The notes beneath the pieces were generated by a model, which saw only the letters and a program-made list of their open reading frames with translations, was not told the DNA's origin and did no database searches. Shown here in pieces: positions 31,248 to 39,823 of a stretch of DNA of 64,000 nucleotides (position 1 is its first letter; each line of letters starts with the position of its first letter). Location: NCBI GenBank assembly GCA_937934645.1, contig CALGYZ010000023.1, positions 1 to 64,000 of the forward strand. The letters run 5' to 3'. A program made the translations under genes and the position numbers. Source of the DNA: an uncultured Bacillaceae bacterium (GTDB lineage: Bacteria > Bacillota > Bacilli > Bacillales > Caldibacillaceae).

Positions 31248-31757
31248 TTATGAAAAATTTTCCTCGATTTTTTCGGAAAACATAAGCCCGGTACCATATT
31301 GATACACATTCACAACATAATGATGATCCTTTATGGTCAATATGATATAAGTCTTCTCCTTTCTTGAGCGCGGAAAAACGAGGCTGCCCGGATTAATAAA
31401 CAGGATTCCACCTAACTTTTCAAATCCCAAAATATGGGAATGACCGAAACAAACAATAGCGGCATTCAATTCTTCGGCCTTATATTTCAATTTCATCAGG
31501 TTGTATTTCACATTGTATAAATGTCCGTGGGTAACAAAAATCCGTTTGTCTCCTGCTTCAATTATTTTTTCATCCGGAAAGTCATCTCCGTAATCACAAT
31601 TTCCCCTGACCACGTGATAGCCTTCTACTGCAGGATGGTCTTTATCCAGTTCCGAATCTCCGCAATGGATATAATAGTCCAGGCCCGGATGCTGTTTGCG
31701 CAGTTTGATAAGTGGATCTGTCTGCCCGTGAGTGTCACTTACAATTAAAACATCCAT
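31248..31757 (-). CDS. ysnB: YfcE/MJ0936-type metallophosphoesterase
   Basis: A 169-residue calcineurin-like phosphodiesterase. Metal ligands are in SDTHG (residues 7-11), HCGDSE near 31-36, GNCDYG near 53, VTHGHLY near 76 and GHSHI near 106. The substrate is not known. Its ATG overlaps the rdgB stop (TAATG), so the two are translationally coupled, as in B. subtilis. Confidence 0.93.
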   Translation of the reverse strand: MDVLIVSDTHGQTDPLIKLRKQHPGLDYYIHCGDSELDKDHPAVEGYHVVRGNCDYGDDFPDEKIIEAGDKRIFVTHGHLYNVKYNLMKLKYKAEELNAAIVCFGHSHILGFEKLGGILFINPGSLVFPRSRKEKTYIILTIKDHHYVVNVYQYGTGLMFSEKIEENFS

Positions 31758-32368
31758 TAAATAATCTCCCCTTTAGCAAATTCATTTTTCAGCCATTGAT
31801 AAAGTTTATTTATTGCCTGTCTCCGGTGACTGATTTTGTTTTTTTGCTCCGGAGTTAGTTCCGCCATTGTCTTTCCAAGGGAAGGAACGTAAAAAACAGG
31901 GTCATAGCCGAAACCGTTATTCCCCCGTTTTTCCCTTAATATCTTTCCCTCACATGTTCCCTCGAAAACAACCGGCTGACGTCCCGGTATGACGAGTGCC
32001 AGAGAGCAATGAAAACGGGCGGTACGTTTTTCATCCGGAACATCTTTTAATTCGGATAACACTTTTTGAATGTTCGCTTCATCATCTTTTTGCGGACCTG
32101 CATATCTTGCGGAAAAAATGCCGGGTTTTCCGCCTAAAGCATCAACGATCAGCCCTGAATCATCGGCAGCAACGATCCGGTTAAAATGTCCGGCAATTCC
32201 TTTTGCTTTCAACACGGCATTTTCTGAGAACGTTGTGCCCGTTTCCTCAATATCCGGCACATCAGGAAAGTCCAGTAAAGTTTTCACCTCAAATCCGAGC
32301 GGTTGAAATATTTCCTGAAATTCCTTTGCCTTACCTTTATTTTTTGTGGCGACAATAAGTTCAATCAT
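31757..32368 (-). CDS. rdgB: XTP/dITP diphosphatase (nucleotide-pool sanitising)
   Basis: A 203-residue HAM1/RdgB enzyme that hydrolyses ITP, dITP and XTP to the monophosphates. ATKNKGKAKEF is at residues 6-16, ADDSGL near 70 and GFGYDPVF near 150. The start at 32368 has GAGGT 7 nt upstream; the open frame upstream to 32482 covers the gerM terminator. It has its own extended minus-10 promoter. rph, which lies upstream of this gene in B. subtilis, is absent here. Confidence 0.95.
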   Translation of the reverse strand: MIELIVATKNKGKAKEFQEIFQPLGFEVKTLLDFPDVPDIEETGTTFSENAVLKAKGIAGHFNRIVAADDSGLIVDALGGKPGIFSARYAGPQKDDEANIQKVLSELKDVPDEKRTARFHCSLALVIPGRQPVVFEGTCEGKILREKRGNNGFGYDPVFYVPSLGKTMAELTPEQKNKISHRRQAINKLYQWLKNEFAKGEII

Positions 32369-32410
32369 TGCTCCTACCTCATTTTCGTTTTGGTTTATTT
32401 TCCGATTCAG

Positions 32411-32419
32411 ATTATAGCA
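32411..32419 (-). promoter_or_regulatory. Extended minus-10 promoter of rdgB
   Basis: TGCTATAAT on the minus strand, a TGn-TATAAT extended minus-10, lies between the gerM terminator and rdgB. No clear minus-35. Confidence 0.55.
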
Positions 32420-32429
32420 AAATTTTGGA

Positions 32430-32463
32430 AAAAATAAAAAAGAGGCGGCTTTACGCCTCTTTA
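32430..32463 (-). terminator. gerM terminator
   Basis: AAAGAGGCG pairs with CGCCTCTTT around a 6-nt loop; the minus strand continues T6-A-T6. Confidence 0.9.
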
Positions 32464-32489
32464 ACGGCAGAATGATTCCCAAGCCCGGT

Positions 32490-33533
32490 TCACAGGCTTC
32501 CTGTATTTACTTTAGCCGGGCGCATAACCGGTTCATCAAGCGGGTTTCCATCCTGATTTAACACATCCTGTTTACCGTTGACATGAATTGAAACCCCTTT
32601 AATATCTTCCAGCTCGGTCAACGATAATACAAGGGTATCCAATACTTCCCGGGAAATTAGTTTTTGTTCATAACTTCCATAAATATTCTCATTAAAATTC
32701 AAAGTAACAATGCCGTCTTTTACTTCGGGCTTGTCAAGCAATTTTACATCATCCATAAACAATGTATATAAAGGTGTTGTTACATTTGGTCCTTTGATTA
32801 ACTCTTCAACCGCCGCCGTAATTTTATCCTTTTTTTCTTTGCTTACCCGCTTTGTCACAGGCACGTAATATGTTTCGCCATCGGTTTGGCCTACATAATA
32901 CACAGTCACCGGATACGTATTTAAAATATCTACGGCATCATCCGTATCAATATTTATTCCGTCTTCTCTCGTTAACTCCCCGTTAATTGGCGTACCGTTT
33001 ACAGGCATTTCTTTCAACTCATTGCCATTAAGCATTAATTTCACTCGGTCAATTGTGTCAAATTGGGTTAATGTCCACGTCACGGATTGTAATACTCTTA
33101 TTTCATCTTCCGGTGCATAATCCCCGAATTCTTTTGAAAAATCAACGATGGCAGTGCCGTCTTTAATATCAACGGTCATTTCAGTTCCCGGCGGCAAGAC
33201 AGCCCGGAAATCATCCGGCAACAATTCGGTTACCGGCCCGTCCACAACCAGATATTCAAGGGCTTGTTTAGCCGCACTTTCCGTATTCGGCAATTCTACG
33301 TTTTTCGGAACGACATAACCGTTTTTATCAATCAGATACAGTTCCGTATGAATAATTTCCGGACTTTGACCATCCTTTCCGCCGGCGTTTTCCTTCGTTA
33401 CGTCAATATCATCTTCATATGAAACCTTTTGCGGCGGATCAATATTTTCTTTACCGTCATTATTAAAAAGCGAGCATGCCGACAATAACACCGCTGCAAA
33501 CACGAGACAAAAAACAGCTTTGAAACGTTTCAT
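32490..33533 (-). CDS. gerM: Germination/sporulation lipoprotein GerM
   Basis: A 347-residue lipoprotein. The signal peptide ends in lipobox LSAC (C20), and two GerMN domains follow at about 90-200 and 235-345, each with a TIDRVKLMLNGN- or LEDIKGVSIHVNG-like end. By family knowledge GerM acts in sporulation peptidoglycan and in germination, in the intermembrane space. The start at 33533 has GGGGGG 5 nt upstream. It lies 96 nt after racE and closes with a terminator. Confidence 0.93.
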   Translation of the reverse strand: MKRFKAVFCLVFAAVLLSACSLFNNDGKENIDPPQKVSYEDDIDVTKENAGGKDGQSPEIIHTELYLIDKNGYVVPKNVELPNTESAAKQALEYLVVDGPVTELLPDDFRAVLPPGTEMTVDIKDGTAIVDFSKEFGDYAPEDEIRVLQSVTWTLTQFDTIDRVKLMLNGNELKEMPVNGTPINGELTREDGINIDTDDAVDILNTYPVTVYYVGQTDGETYYVPVTKRVSKEKKDKITAAVEELIKGPNVTTPLYTLFMDDVKLLDKPEVKDGIVTLNFNENIYGSYEQKLISREVLDTLVLSLTELEDIKGVSIHVNGKQDVLNQDGNPLDEPVMRPAKVNTGSL

Positions 33534-33629
33534 CCAATCCCCCCATGACTGTTTGTACTTATGTATACGAGCCTTTTTAGAAAAATAGACCGTCACGGGG
33601 AAAAAACCGGACAAAATGATCATCCGCTA

Positions 33630-34424
33630 CTAGGGAAGCCGTACGGATTCCACTTCTACATGGTCCATTCCCAGCCATTGCTGGGCCATTTTTTTAAAAA
33701 TCGATTTTGAACCGGTTGTGAAAAACCGATAATTCGGCTCATAGCCATTTCCATTCAACATATGCAAATGATCTAAAATCGCACTTGCTTCCCTGGCCGT
33801 TTCTTCACCGGAGCTGATCACTTTCGTTTTTTTTCCGAAATAGGATTCGATAACCGGTTGCAGTAACGGATAATGGGTACACCCTAGGATTAATGTGTCA
33901 ATATTTTTATCTTTTAACGGAGCCAGGGATTCAGCGACGATTTTTTCTGCGAACGGTCCTTCCCATTCCCCGCTTTCAACAAGGGGGACAAGCTTCGGAC
34001 AGGCAAGTCCGTATATTTCTGCCCGTCTGTGTATTTTTTTCAAAGCTGTTTCATACGCTTTACTTTGAATGGTCATTTGCGTACCGATTACGCCGATTTT
34101 ATAAGTTTTGGACACTTTGATCGCCGCCCGGGCACCCGGATTTACGACGCCTATTACCGGGATGGACAAGCTTTCCCGTATTTCATTCAGTGCAACGGCT
34201 GTTGCCGTATTACATGCAATAATTAACATTTTAATGTGGAATTTTTCCAGAAACCGGGTCATTTCCCATGTATACTGTCTGATTTCTTCTTCAGAGCGCG
34301 GTCCATACGGACACCGGGCTGTATCACCCAAATATATAATCGATTCATTCGGTAATTGCCGTATCACTTCTTTTACAACGGTTAACCCGCCTAAACCTGA
34401 GTCAATTATTCCTATCGGATTCAT
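33630..34424 (-). CDS. racE: Glutamate racemase
   Basis: A 264-residue cofactor-independent racemase that makes D-glutamate for peptidoglycan. The catalytic cysteines are C71 in ACNTAT and C182 in [15 protein letters not shown] is at residues 8-16. It is placed before gerM as in B. subtilis, though the MarR gene ysmB that lies between racE and gerE there is not present. Confidence 0.95.
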   Translation of the reverse strand: MNPIGIIDSGLGGLTVVKEVIRQLPNESIIYLGDTARCPYGPRSEEEIRQYTWEMTRFLEKFHIKMLIIACNTATAVALNEIRESLSIPVIGVVNPGARAAIKVSKTYKIGVIGTQMTIQSKAYETALKKIHRRAEIYGLACPKLVPLVESGEWEGPFAEKIVAESLAPLKDKNIDTLILGCTHYPLLQPVIESYFGKKTKVISSGEETAREASAILDHLHMLNGNGYEPNYRFFTTGSKSIFKKMAQQWLGMDHVEVESVRLP

Positions 34425-34711
34425 TGCTGAAACTGTCTCAACCTTTCGTTTTTAGGTATTTTTAACATTCCCTGAAAGATCCAGAATTGCTTTTTCTGAA
34501 TTCTTATGGATACGATTTCCAGCCGGCAACTGATTTTAAACTTATAATCAATTATTTTTCATGCCGGCTTGTTGCATCCATATGCTCGATCGCCTAATAT
34601 CCCCGTCCGGTGAAAAGCAGGACAGCAGAAAATCATAATAAAGAAGCAACCTTATTCATTTTCCAATGTTTCTAAAAAAATTTCAAGTTTTCTTTCGAAG
34701 ATAATACTTTT

Positions 34712-34740
34712 ATAATATAGTATTTTATTTGCCATAACAA
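34712..34740 (-). promoter_or_regulatory. Candidate sigma-A promoter of racE
   Basis: TTGTTA (34740-34735) and TATTAT (34717-34712) with 17-nt spacing. It would give a leader of about 280 nt that includes a stable hairpin. Confidence 0.5.
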
Positions 34741-34790
34741 AATCACCATCTGTTATTTGCCCATTTCTTTTTTATAATTGAAAAACAGTC

Positions 34791-34818
34791 ACTCCGGGCG
34801 AACCATTCACATATGATA
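34791..34818 (+). promoter_or_regulatory. Sigma-K promoter of gerE
   Basis: AC at 34791-34792, 17 nt, then CATATGATA at 34810-34818, fitting the sigma-K pattern AC-N16/17-CATANNNTA. B. subtilis gerE is sigma-K-dependent. Confidence 0.7.
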
Positions 34819-34872
34819 TGATGACGATGCATACCCACCCTGTGTTTCTAGCTGTGAAGGCAAGGAGGGTTC

Positions 34873-35103
34873 ATGTATTTGAAGGAGAATGATTTCAAAC
34901 ATAAGCCGTTACTAACCAAGCGGGAAAGAGAAGTATTTGAGTTGTTGGTTCAAGATAAGACAACCAAAGAAATTGCCCAAGAGTTATTCATTAGTGAAAA
35001 AACTGTCCGAAACCATATATCAAATGCCATGCAGAAGCTTGGCGTAAAGGGGCGTTCTCAGGCTGTTGTAGAACTTCTCCGCATGGGGGAGTTAAAGCTC
35101 TAA
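34873..35103 (+). CDS. gerE: Late spore-coat transcription factor GerE
   Basis: A 76-residue LuxR-type helix-turn-helix protein. The recognition region [19 protein letters not shown] is at about 36-54, and the protein is almost identical to B. subtilis GerE over most of its length, differing mainly at the N-terminus. It acts in the mother cell as activator and repressor of late coat genes. AAGGAGG lies 4 nt before the ATG. Preceded by a sigma-K promoter and followed by its own terminator. Confidence 0.98.
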   Translation: MYLKENDFKHKPLLTKREREVFELLVQDKTTKEIAQELFISEKTVRNHISNAMQKLGVKGRSQAVVELLRMGELKL

Positions 35104-35106
35104 AAA

Positions 35107-35140
35107 ATACCGGCTCTCCTTATGGAAGCCGGTTTTCATT
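35107..35140 (+). terminator. gerE terminator
   Basis: ACCGGCT (35109-35115) pairs with AGCCGGT, then TTTCATTTT follows. Confidence 0.75.
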
Positions 35141-35161
35141 TTGATAATATAAAACATCTTT

Positions 35162-35629
35162 TTATTTATTGTTTCTCGGTAAATACTTTTCCAGTTTTTC
35201 TATCTCTTCTTTTGACCATTTTTCACTTTTTCCATTATTCCTGTTAAACTTAACCAGTACTCCCCTTCCGGTAAAGCAAGGCTCCCGACCGTCTTTTTTG
35301 CCCAAGTAATGCAAATCCACCGAAGAATTCCCGATTTTGGCCACTTTCACATATAGATCAATTTTTTCATCAAAAAATACTTGCTGTAAATAATCACATT
35401 GCAAATCACTAACCACGAAAATAATTTCTCCCGGTTTCCCGGAGAGGTTGTGGAACAATCCAATATGCTTTAAAAATTCAATTCTTGCCTGTTCAAAATA
35501 TATAAAGGGTACTGTATTATTCAGATGTCCGTACATATCAACTTCATTGAACCTGACCTTCACCGTAATGAAAAACTCAAATTCCTTTTCCCATGTTTGG
35601 AAATCTTCTATATAATGGATATTTTTCAT
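35162..35629 (-). CDS. ysmA: Hotdog-fold acyl-CoA thioesterase YsmA
   Basis: A 155-residue 4-hydroxybenzoyl-CoA thioesterase/FcbC-like protein. The active-site block VRFNEVDMYGHLNN is at residues 25-38, where the Asp is the usual catalytic residue. Natural substrate unknown. Downstream of the sdhB terminator and convergent with gerE. Confidence 0.85.
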   Translation of the reverse strand: MKNIHYIEDFQTWEKEFEFFITVKVRFNEVDMYGHLNNTVPFIYFEQARIEFLKHIGLFHNLSGKPGEIIFVVSDLQCDYLQQVFFDEKIDLYVKVAKIGNSSVDLHYLGKKDGREPCFTGRGVLVKFNRNNGKSEKWSKEEIEKLEKYLPRNNK

Positions 35630-35661
35630 TTCCCACCCCTGCTAAAAAATGAATTCCGATG

Positions 35662-35706
35662 AAAAAAAGGTTGACTAACATATAAAGATGCCAGTCAACC
35701 TTATTT
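35662..35706 (-). terminator. sdh operon terminator
   Basis: AAGGTTGACT pairs with AGTCAACCTT (35667-35676, 35693-35702); a T7 run follows on the minus strand. Confidence 0.88.
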
Positions 35707-35718
35707 GTAAGCTGGATA

Positions 35719-36486
35719 TTAATATGAATAATCACTGCCGAAGAAGTTTTTGAACATTTGCACTGTAGCTTCCCGGTTTAGAGCTGCAATGGATGTTGTT
35801 AACGGAATTCCTTTCGGGCAAACTTCTACACAGTTCTGTGAGTTACCGCAGTTGGCCAGTCCGCCGTCCCCCATGATTGTGGCCATCCGTTCTTTTTTGT
35901 GCATAGCACCTGTCGGATGGGAGTTGAACAAACGGACTTGTGATAACGGTGCCGGGCCGATAAAGCTTGATTTATCGTTAACGTTCGGGCATGCTTCCAT
36001 ACAAACACCGCAAGTCATGCACTTCGATAATTCATAAGCCCACTGCCGTTTGCTTTCGGGCATTCTCGGTCCCGGTCCCAAGTCATAGGTTCCGTCAATC
36101 GGAATCCAGGCTTTAACTTTCTTCAATGCATCGAACATGCGGCTCCGGTCAATGAGTAAGTCACGGATGACCGGGAATGTCCGCATCGGCTCAAGCCGGA
36201 TCGGTTCCTCGAGCTGGTCAATCATTGCCGAACACGCTTGTCTCGGTTTTCCGTTAATCACCATAGAACAGGCACCGCAGACTTCTTCCAGACAGTTCAT
36301 CTCCCATTGAACCGGAGAAGTCTTTTTGCCATCTTTCGTAACAGGATTCCGCTGGATTTCCATTAACGCCGAAATGACGTTCATATTCGGACGGTATGGA
36401 ATTTCAAAAGTCTCGTCATAAGGGGCAGAATCCGGATTATCCTGTCTCTGTACGATGATTGTTACCGTTTTTTGTCCCTCTGCCAT
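35719..36486 (-). CDS. sdhB: Succinate dehydrogenase iron-sulfur subunit
   Basis: A 255-residue subunit of complex II. The 2Fe-2S cysteines are in NCLEEVCGACSM with a later C, the 4Fe-4S site is CMTCGVCMEACP, and the 3Fe-4S site is CVEVCPKG. It passes electrons from SdhA flavin to the membrane haem subunit SdhC. It follows sdhA by 22 nt and is the last gene of sdhCAB. Confidence 0.97.
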   Translation of the reverse strand: MAEGQKTVTIIVQRQDNPDSAPYDETFEIPYRPNMNVISALMEIQRNPVTKDGKKTSPVQWEMNCLEEVCGACSMVINGKPRQACSAMIDQLEEPIRLEPMRTFPVIRDLLIDRSRMFDALKKVKAWIPIDGTYDLGPGPRMPESKRQWAYELSKCMTCGVCMEACPNVNDKSSFIGPAPLSQVRLFNSHPTGAMHKKERMATIMGDGGLANCGNSQNCVEVCPKGIPLTTSIAALNREATVQMFKNFFGSDYSY

Positions 36487-36508
36487 GAAACTTGCCTCCC
36501 CTTTTTAA

Positions 36509-38263
36509 TTACTTGCTTTTCTGCGTGTAGTCACGTTTTCTCGGTTTGATCAAGGATACGTCAACATCTTCATAATGGAAATGCGGTGCTTCATCCGGAC
36601 CTACGAACTTGGCCATTGTTGTCTTCAGCCATTCTTCGTCATTCCGCTCAGGGAACTCAGGCTTGTAGTGTGCACCTCTTGATTCATCGCGATGATAAGC
36701 ACCCAGTGTGATTACACGTGCAAGTTGCAACATATTGTACAATTGTCTTGTAAATGTTGCACCCTGGTTGCTCCATTTTGCCGTATCGTTAATGTTGATG
36801 TTTTTCCAGCGTTCGAGCAACTCCTGAAGCTTTTCATCCGTTTTTAACAGACGGTCATTGTAACGGACAACTGTTACGTTGTCTGTCATCCATTCTCCTA
36901 ATTCTTTATGGATGAGGTACGCATTCTCTGTACCGTCCATCTTCAGAATTTCTTCCCATTTTTCCTCTTCGTGTTTCTGGTAGCTGTCAAACAGGCTGGA
37001 CGGCATTGCATCCGAGCTCTTCTCCAGTCCCTCAATGTATTTCACTGCATTCGGACCGGCCACCATTCCTCCGTAGATAGCTGACAACAAGGAGTTTGCG
37101 CCTAAACGGTTTGCACCGTGTTGTGAATAGTCACACTCACCGGCTGCAAATACTCCCTTAATATTTGTCATTTGGTCATAGTCAACCCATAGTCCGCCCA
37201 TAGTATAGTGTACTGCCGGGAAGATTTTCATCGGTACTTTACGCGGATCTTCGCCGGTAAATTTCTCATAAATTTCAATGATTCCGCCCAGTTTTACATC
37301 CAATTCATGCGGATCTTTATGGGACAGATCCAGGTACACCATGTTTTCCCCGTTGATTCCCAGTTTCAGGTCAACGCAAACATGGAAAATTTCCCGTGTT
37401 GCAATATCCCGCGGTACCAGGTTTCCGTACAGCGGATATTTTTCCTCAAGGAAGTACCATGGTTTACCGTCCTTATACGTCCAAACCCGTCCTCCTTCAC
37501 CTCGGGCAGATTCACTCATCAGACGGAGCTTGTCATCACCAGGGATTGCTGTCGGGTGAATTTGGATAAACTCACCGTTAGCATAATATGCACCTTGCTG
37601 GTAAAGAATTGACTGTGCTGATCCCGTGTTGATGACGGAGTTGGTGGATTTTCCGAAAATCATTCCGATTCCGCCTGTTGCCATAATTACGGCATCGGCA
37701 GGGAATGCTTTAATTTCCATAGATCTCAGATCTTGGGCAACAATTCCGCGTGCAACTTGTTCGTCATCAAGAATTACACCCAGAAACTCCCAATATTCAT
37801 ATTTTGTCACCAGGCCGGCAGCTTCATGTCTGCGTACCTGTTCATCCAGGGCATAGAGCAATTGCTGTCCTGTTGTCGCCCCTGCATAAGCAGTGCGGTG
37901 GTACAATGTTCCTCCGAAGCGTCTGAAGTCAAGCAATCCTTCAGGTGTACGGTTAAACATTACACCCATTCGGTCAAATAAGTGAATGATTCCCGGTGCA
38001 GCCTCACACATTGCTTTTACCGGCGGCTGGTTAGCAAGGAAGTCCCCGCCGTAAATCGTATCGTCAAAGTGTTGCCATGGTGAGTCGCCTTCACCTTTCG
38101 TGTTTACGGCACCGTTAATTCCGCCTTGCGCACATACAGAGTGAGAACGTTTGACCGGTACTAACGAAAACAGTTCTACCGGAACTCCTGCTTCAGCTAT
38201 TTTAACTGTTGCCATTAATCCGGCGAGACCGCCTCCGACAACAATGATTTTTCCTTTTGACAT
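36509..38263 (-). CDS. sdhA: Succinate dehydrogenase flavoprotein subunit
   Basis: A 584-residue flavoprotein that oxidises succinate to fumarate. The FAD-binding motif GGGLAGL lies near residue 10, and the SHSVCAQGGIN region carries the flavin-linked His. Catalytic arginine and histidine blocks are present (HPTAIPGDDKL, RLGANSLL). The start at ATG 38263 has GGGAG 11 nt upstream; a GTG four codons earlier abuts the site. Middle gene of sdhCAB. Confidence 0.97.
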   Translation of the reverse strand: MSKGKIIVVGGGLAGLMATVKIAEAGVPVELFSLVPVKRSHSVCAQGGINGAVNTKGEGDSPWQHFDDTIYGGDFLANQPPVKAMCEAAPGIIHLFDRMGVMFNRTPEGLLDFRRFGGTLYHRTAYAGATTGQQLLYALDEQVRRHEAAGLVTKYEYWEFLGVILDDEQVARGIVAQDLRSMEIKAFPADAVIMATGGIGMIFGKSTNSVINTGSAQSILYQQGAYYANGEFIQIHPTAIPGDDKLRLMSESARGEGGRVWTYKDGKPWYFLEEKYPLYGNLVPRDIATREIFHVCVDLKLGINGENMVYLDLSHKDPHELDVKLGGIIEIYEKFTGEDPRKVPMKIFPAVHYTMGGLWVDYDQMTNIKGVFAAGECDYSQHGANRLGANSLLSAIYGGMVAGPNAVKYIEGLEKSSDAMPSSLFDSYQKHEEEKWEEILKMDGTENAYLIHKELGEWMTDNVTVVRYNDRLLKTDEKLQELLERWKNININDTAKWSNQGATFTRQLYNMLQLARVITLGAYHRDESRGAHYKPEFPERNDEEWLKTTMAKFVGPDEAPHFHYEDVDVSLIKPRKRDYTQKSK

Positions 38264-38373
38264 GCCAGAGCTCACTCCCTCAATTTTTCCTGTCGATCGT
38301 TAGTAGTTACGTACATAAACTTTTTTCCGTAGAAAGCAAGAATTAATTATTTTTGAAAACTATTTTTCTATCA

Positions 38374-38985
38374 TTATGCAAATGCCAGAATTGCACTAAT
38401 TCCCACGTATGACAAGAAGATAAAGAATAACATTGTTACATAAGTTAAAATCCGTTGAGAGCGCGGTGTTACTGTGATTCCCCAGCTTACGAGGAAAGAC
38501 CACAATCCGTTGGACAGGTGGAATGTAGCTGACAAAATACCCACGATATAAAACGCCAGCATCCACGGATTATCGACTATATTTGCCATCATATCAAAAT
38601 TAACTTCCGCGCCGAAAAATGCTTTTTGCAACCGTGTCTCCCAAACATGCCAAGCAATAAAGATGACTAAAAAGATTCCCGTAATTCTTTGCAAGAGGAA
38701 CATCCAGTTCCGGAAGAATCCAAACCTGTTAAAATTATGTTTGGCCGTAAAAGCGATATATACTCCGTAAATCGCATGATAGACGATCGGAATATATATT
38801 AATAAGAACTCCAAAATTAACAGGAATGGAAGATTGGCCATGAAGCCTGATGCTTTGTTGTAAGCTTCCGGTCCTCTTGTTGCACTATAGTTTATCAATA
38901 AGTGCACAGTTAAAAATAAGCCCACCGGTATGACCCCGAGCAACGAGTGCAGTCTCCGGTGAAAAAACTCCTTGTTATTAGCCAT
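38374..38985 (-). CDS. sdhC: Succinate dehydrogenase cytochrome b558 subunit
   Basis: A 203-residue membrane subunit with five hydrophobic helices, as in B. subtilis SdhC, and conserved histidines (HRRLHSLLG, TVHLLI, AWHVWE, TFHLSNG) that ligate the two haems. It anchors SdhAB and reduces menaquinone. First gene of the operon, with a promoter 65-100 nt upstream. Confidence 0.96.
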   Translation of the reverse strand: MANNKEFFHRRLHSLLGVIPVGLFLTVHLLINYSATRGPEAYNKASGFMANLPFLLILEFLLIYIPIVYHAIYGVYIAFTAKHNFNRFGFFRNWMFLLQRITGIFLVIFIAWHVWETRLQKAFFGAEVNFDMMANIVDNPWMLAFYIVGILSATFHLSNGLWSFLVSWGITVTPRSQRILTYVTMLFFIFLSYVGISAILAFA

Positions 38986-39056
38986 CTTAAAATGAACCCC
39001 CCTTATTTTTCCTGCCCTATAAATTTTGGAAACTATGGCAAATATATGACAACTTT

Positions 39057-39085
39057 ATTGTAAACCTTTTTTAGCATACCGTCAA
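39057..39085 (-). promoter_or_regulatory. Promoter of sdhCAB
   Basis: TTGACG (39085-39080) and TACAAT (39062-39057) with 17-nt spacing, leaving about 65 nt of leader before sdhC. Confidence 0.7.
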
Positions 39086-39280
39086 GAAAACGGATACAGA
39101 ATATATAACATTTCGACAATGTTTTTATGGTTTGTTGAAACCACACTAACACAAGTATGACAATATCCTGACAATTTTATCCTTTTTTTGCAAATATATT
39201 AATATAATTTTCCAATGAAAAATGATAAATAAACCACCGGAAATTGTATATAATAGATTTAAAGAAAAGGGGGTTTATGA

Positions 39281-39724
39281 TTGAGTAAAAATAATGACGA
39301 GCAAGCTGTTGACATCATAAGTTTCTCTGTTCCCGCCTTCGGATACGAATTAATTCGGGAAGAGCTTATGGATGATCTGCTTGGAAATGACAAACCCGGC
39401 ATTTTATACTGGGCGGGAAAACGGATTGCGAGAAAATACCCGCTGTTTTCAATTGAGGAAATCACCGAATTTTTCTCGAATGCCGGATGGGGAAATTTAA
39501 CATTGGAATATGAAAAAAAATATGAAATGGGTTTTTCTTTAACTAGCGAGCTGATTAAAAACCGGCTTTCAGCGAAAACTTCCGCTACCTTCCAGTTGGA
39601 AGCGGGATTTCTTGCAGAACAAATTAAACGGATTAAAAAAGTATATGCCGAAACTTTTGAACATCCGAAAAAAAAGGTCGGAACCGTCCGTTTTATCGTT
39701 CGCTGGGATGAAGAAACAGATTAG
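39281..39724 (+). CDS. yslB: YslB family protein (DUF2507)
   Basis: A 147-residue soluble protein that matches B. subtilis YslB, with a RKYPL-containing ligand-binding-type (4-vinyl reductase-like) fold: LYWAGKRIARKYPL and GFLAEQI blocks. The start is TTG 39281, 7 nt after AAAGGGGG. Divergent from sdhC and convergent with uvrC. Function unknown. Confidence 0.88.
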   Translation: MSKNNDEQAVDIISFSVPAFGYELIREELMDDLLGNDKPGILYWAGKRIARKYPLFSIEEITEFFSNAGWGNLTLEYEKKYEMGFSLTSELIKNRLSAKTSATFQLEAGFLAEQIKRIKKVYAETFEHPKKKVGTVRFIVRWDEETD

Positions 39725-39778
39725 TCGAATGTCTTTTTGTTATAGCATTTCCAAATTTCATACATATTGCAAAAAAAT

Positions 39779-39818
39779 GCAGACTGTCCGGATGTTTTTA
39801 TGGACAGTCTGCTTTTTA
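39779..39818. terminator. Bidirectional terminator between yslB and uvrC
   Basis: GCAGACTGTCC pairs with GGACAGTCTGC (39779-39789, 39802-39812); T-runs flank it on both strands. Confidence 0.9.
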
Positions 39819-39823
39819 ATCTC

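Larger units (their letters stand above)
34425..34870. other. racE/gerE intergenic region
   Basis: About 450 bp without an ORF. It contains the racE promoter, an 8-bp CCGG-containing hairpin (AGCCGGCA with TGCCGGCT, about 34514-34565) with an inner TGATT/AATCA pairing, and the sigma-K promoter of gerE. Confidence 0.6.
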
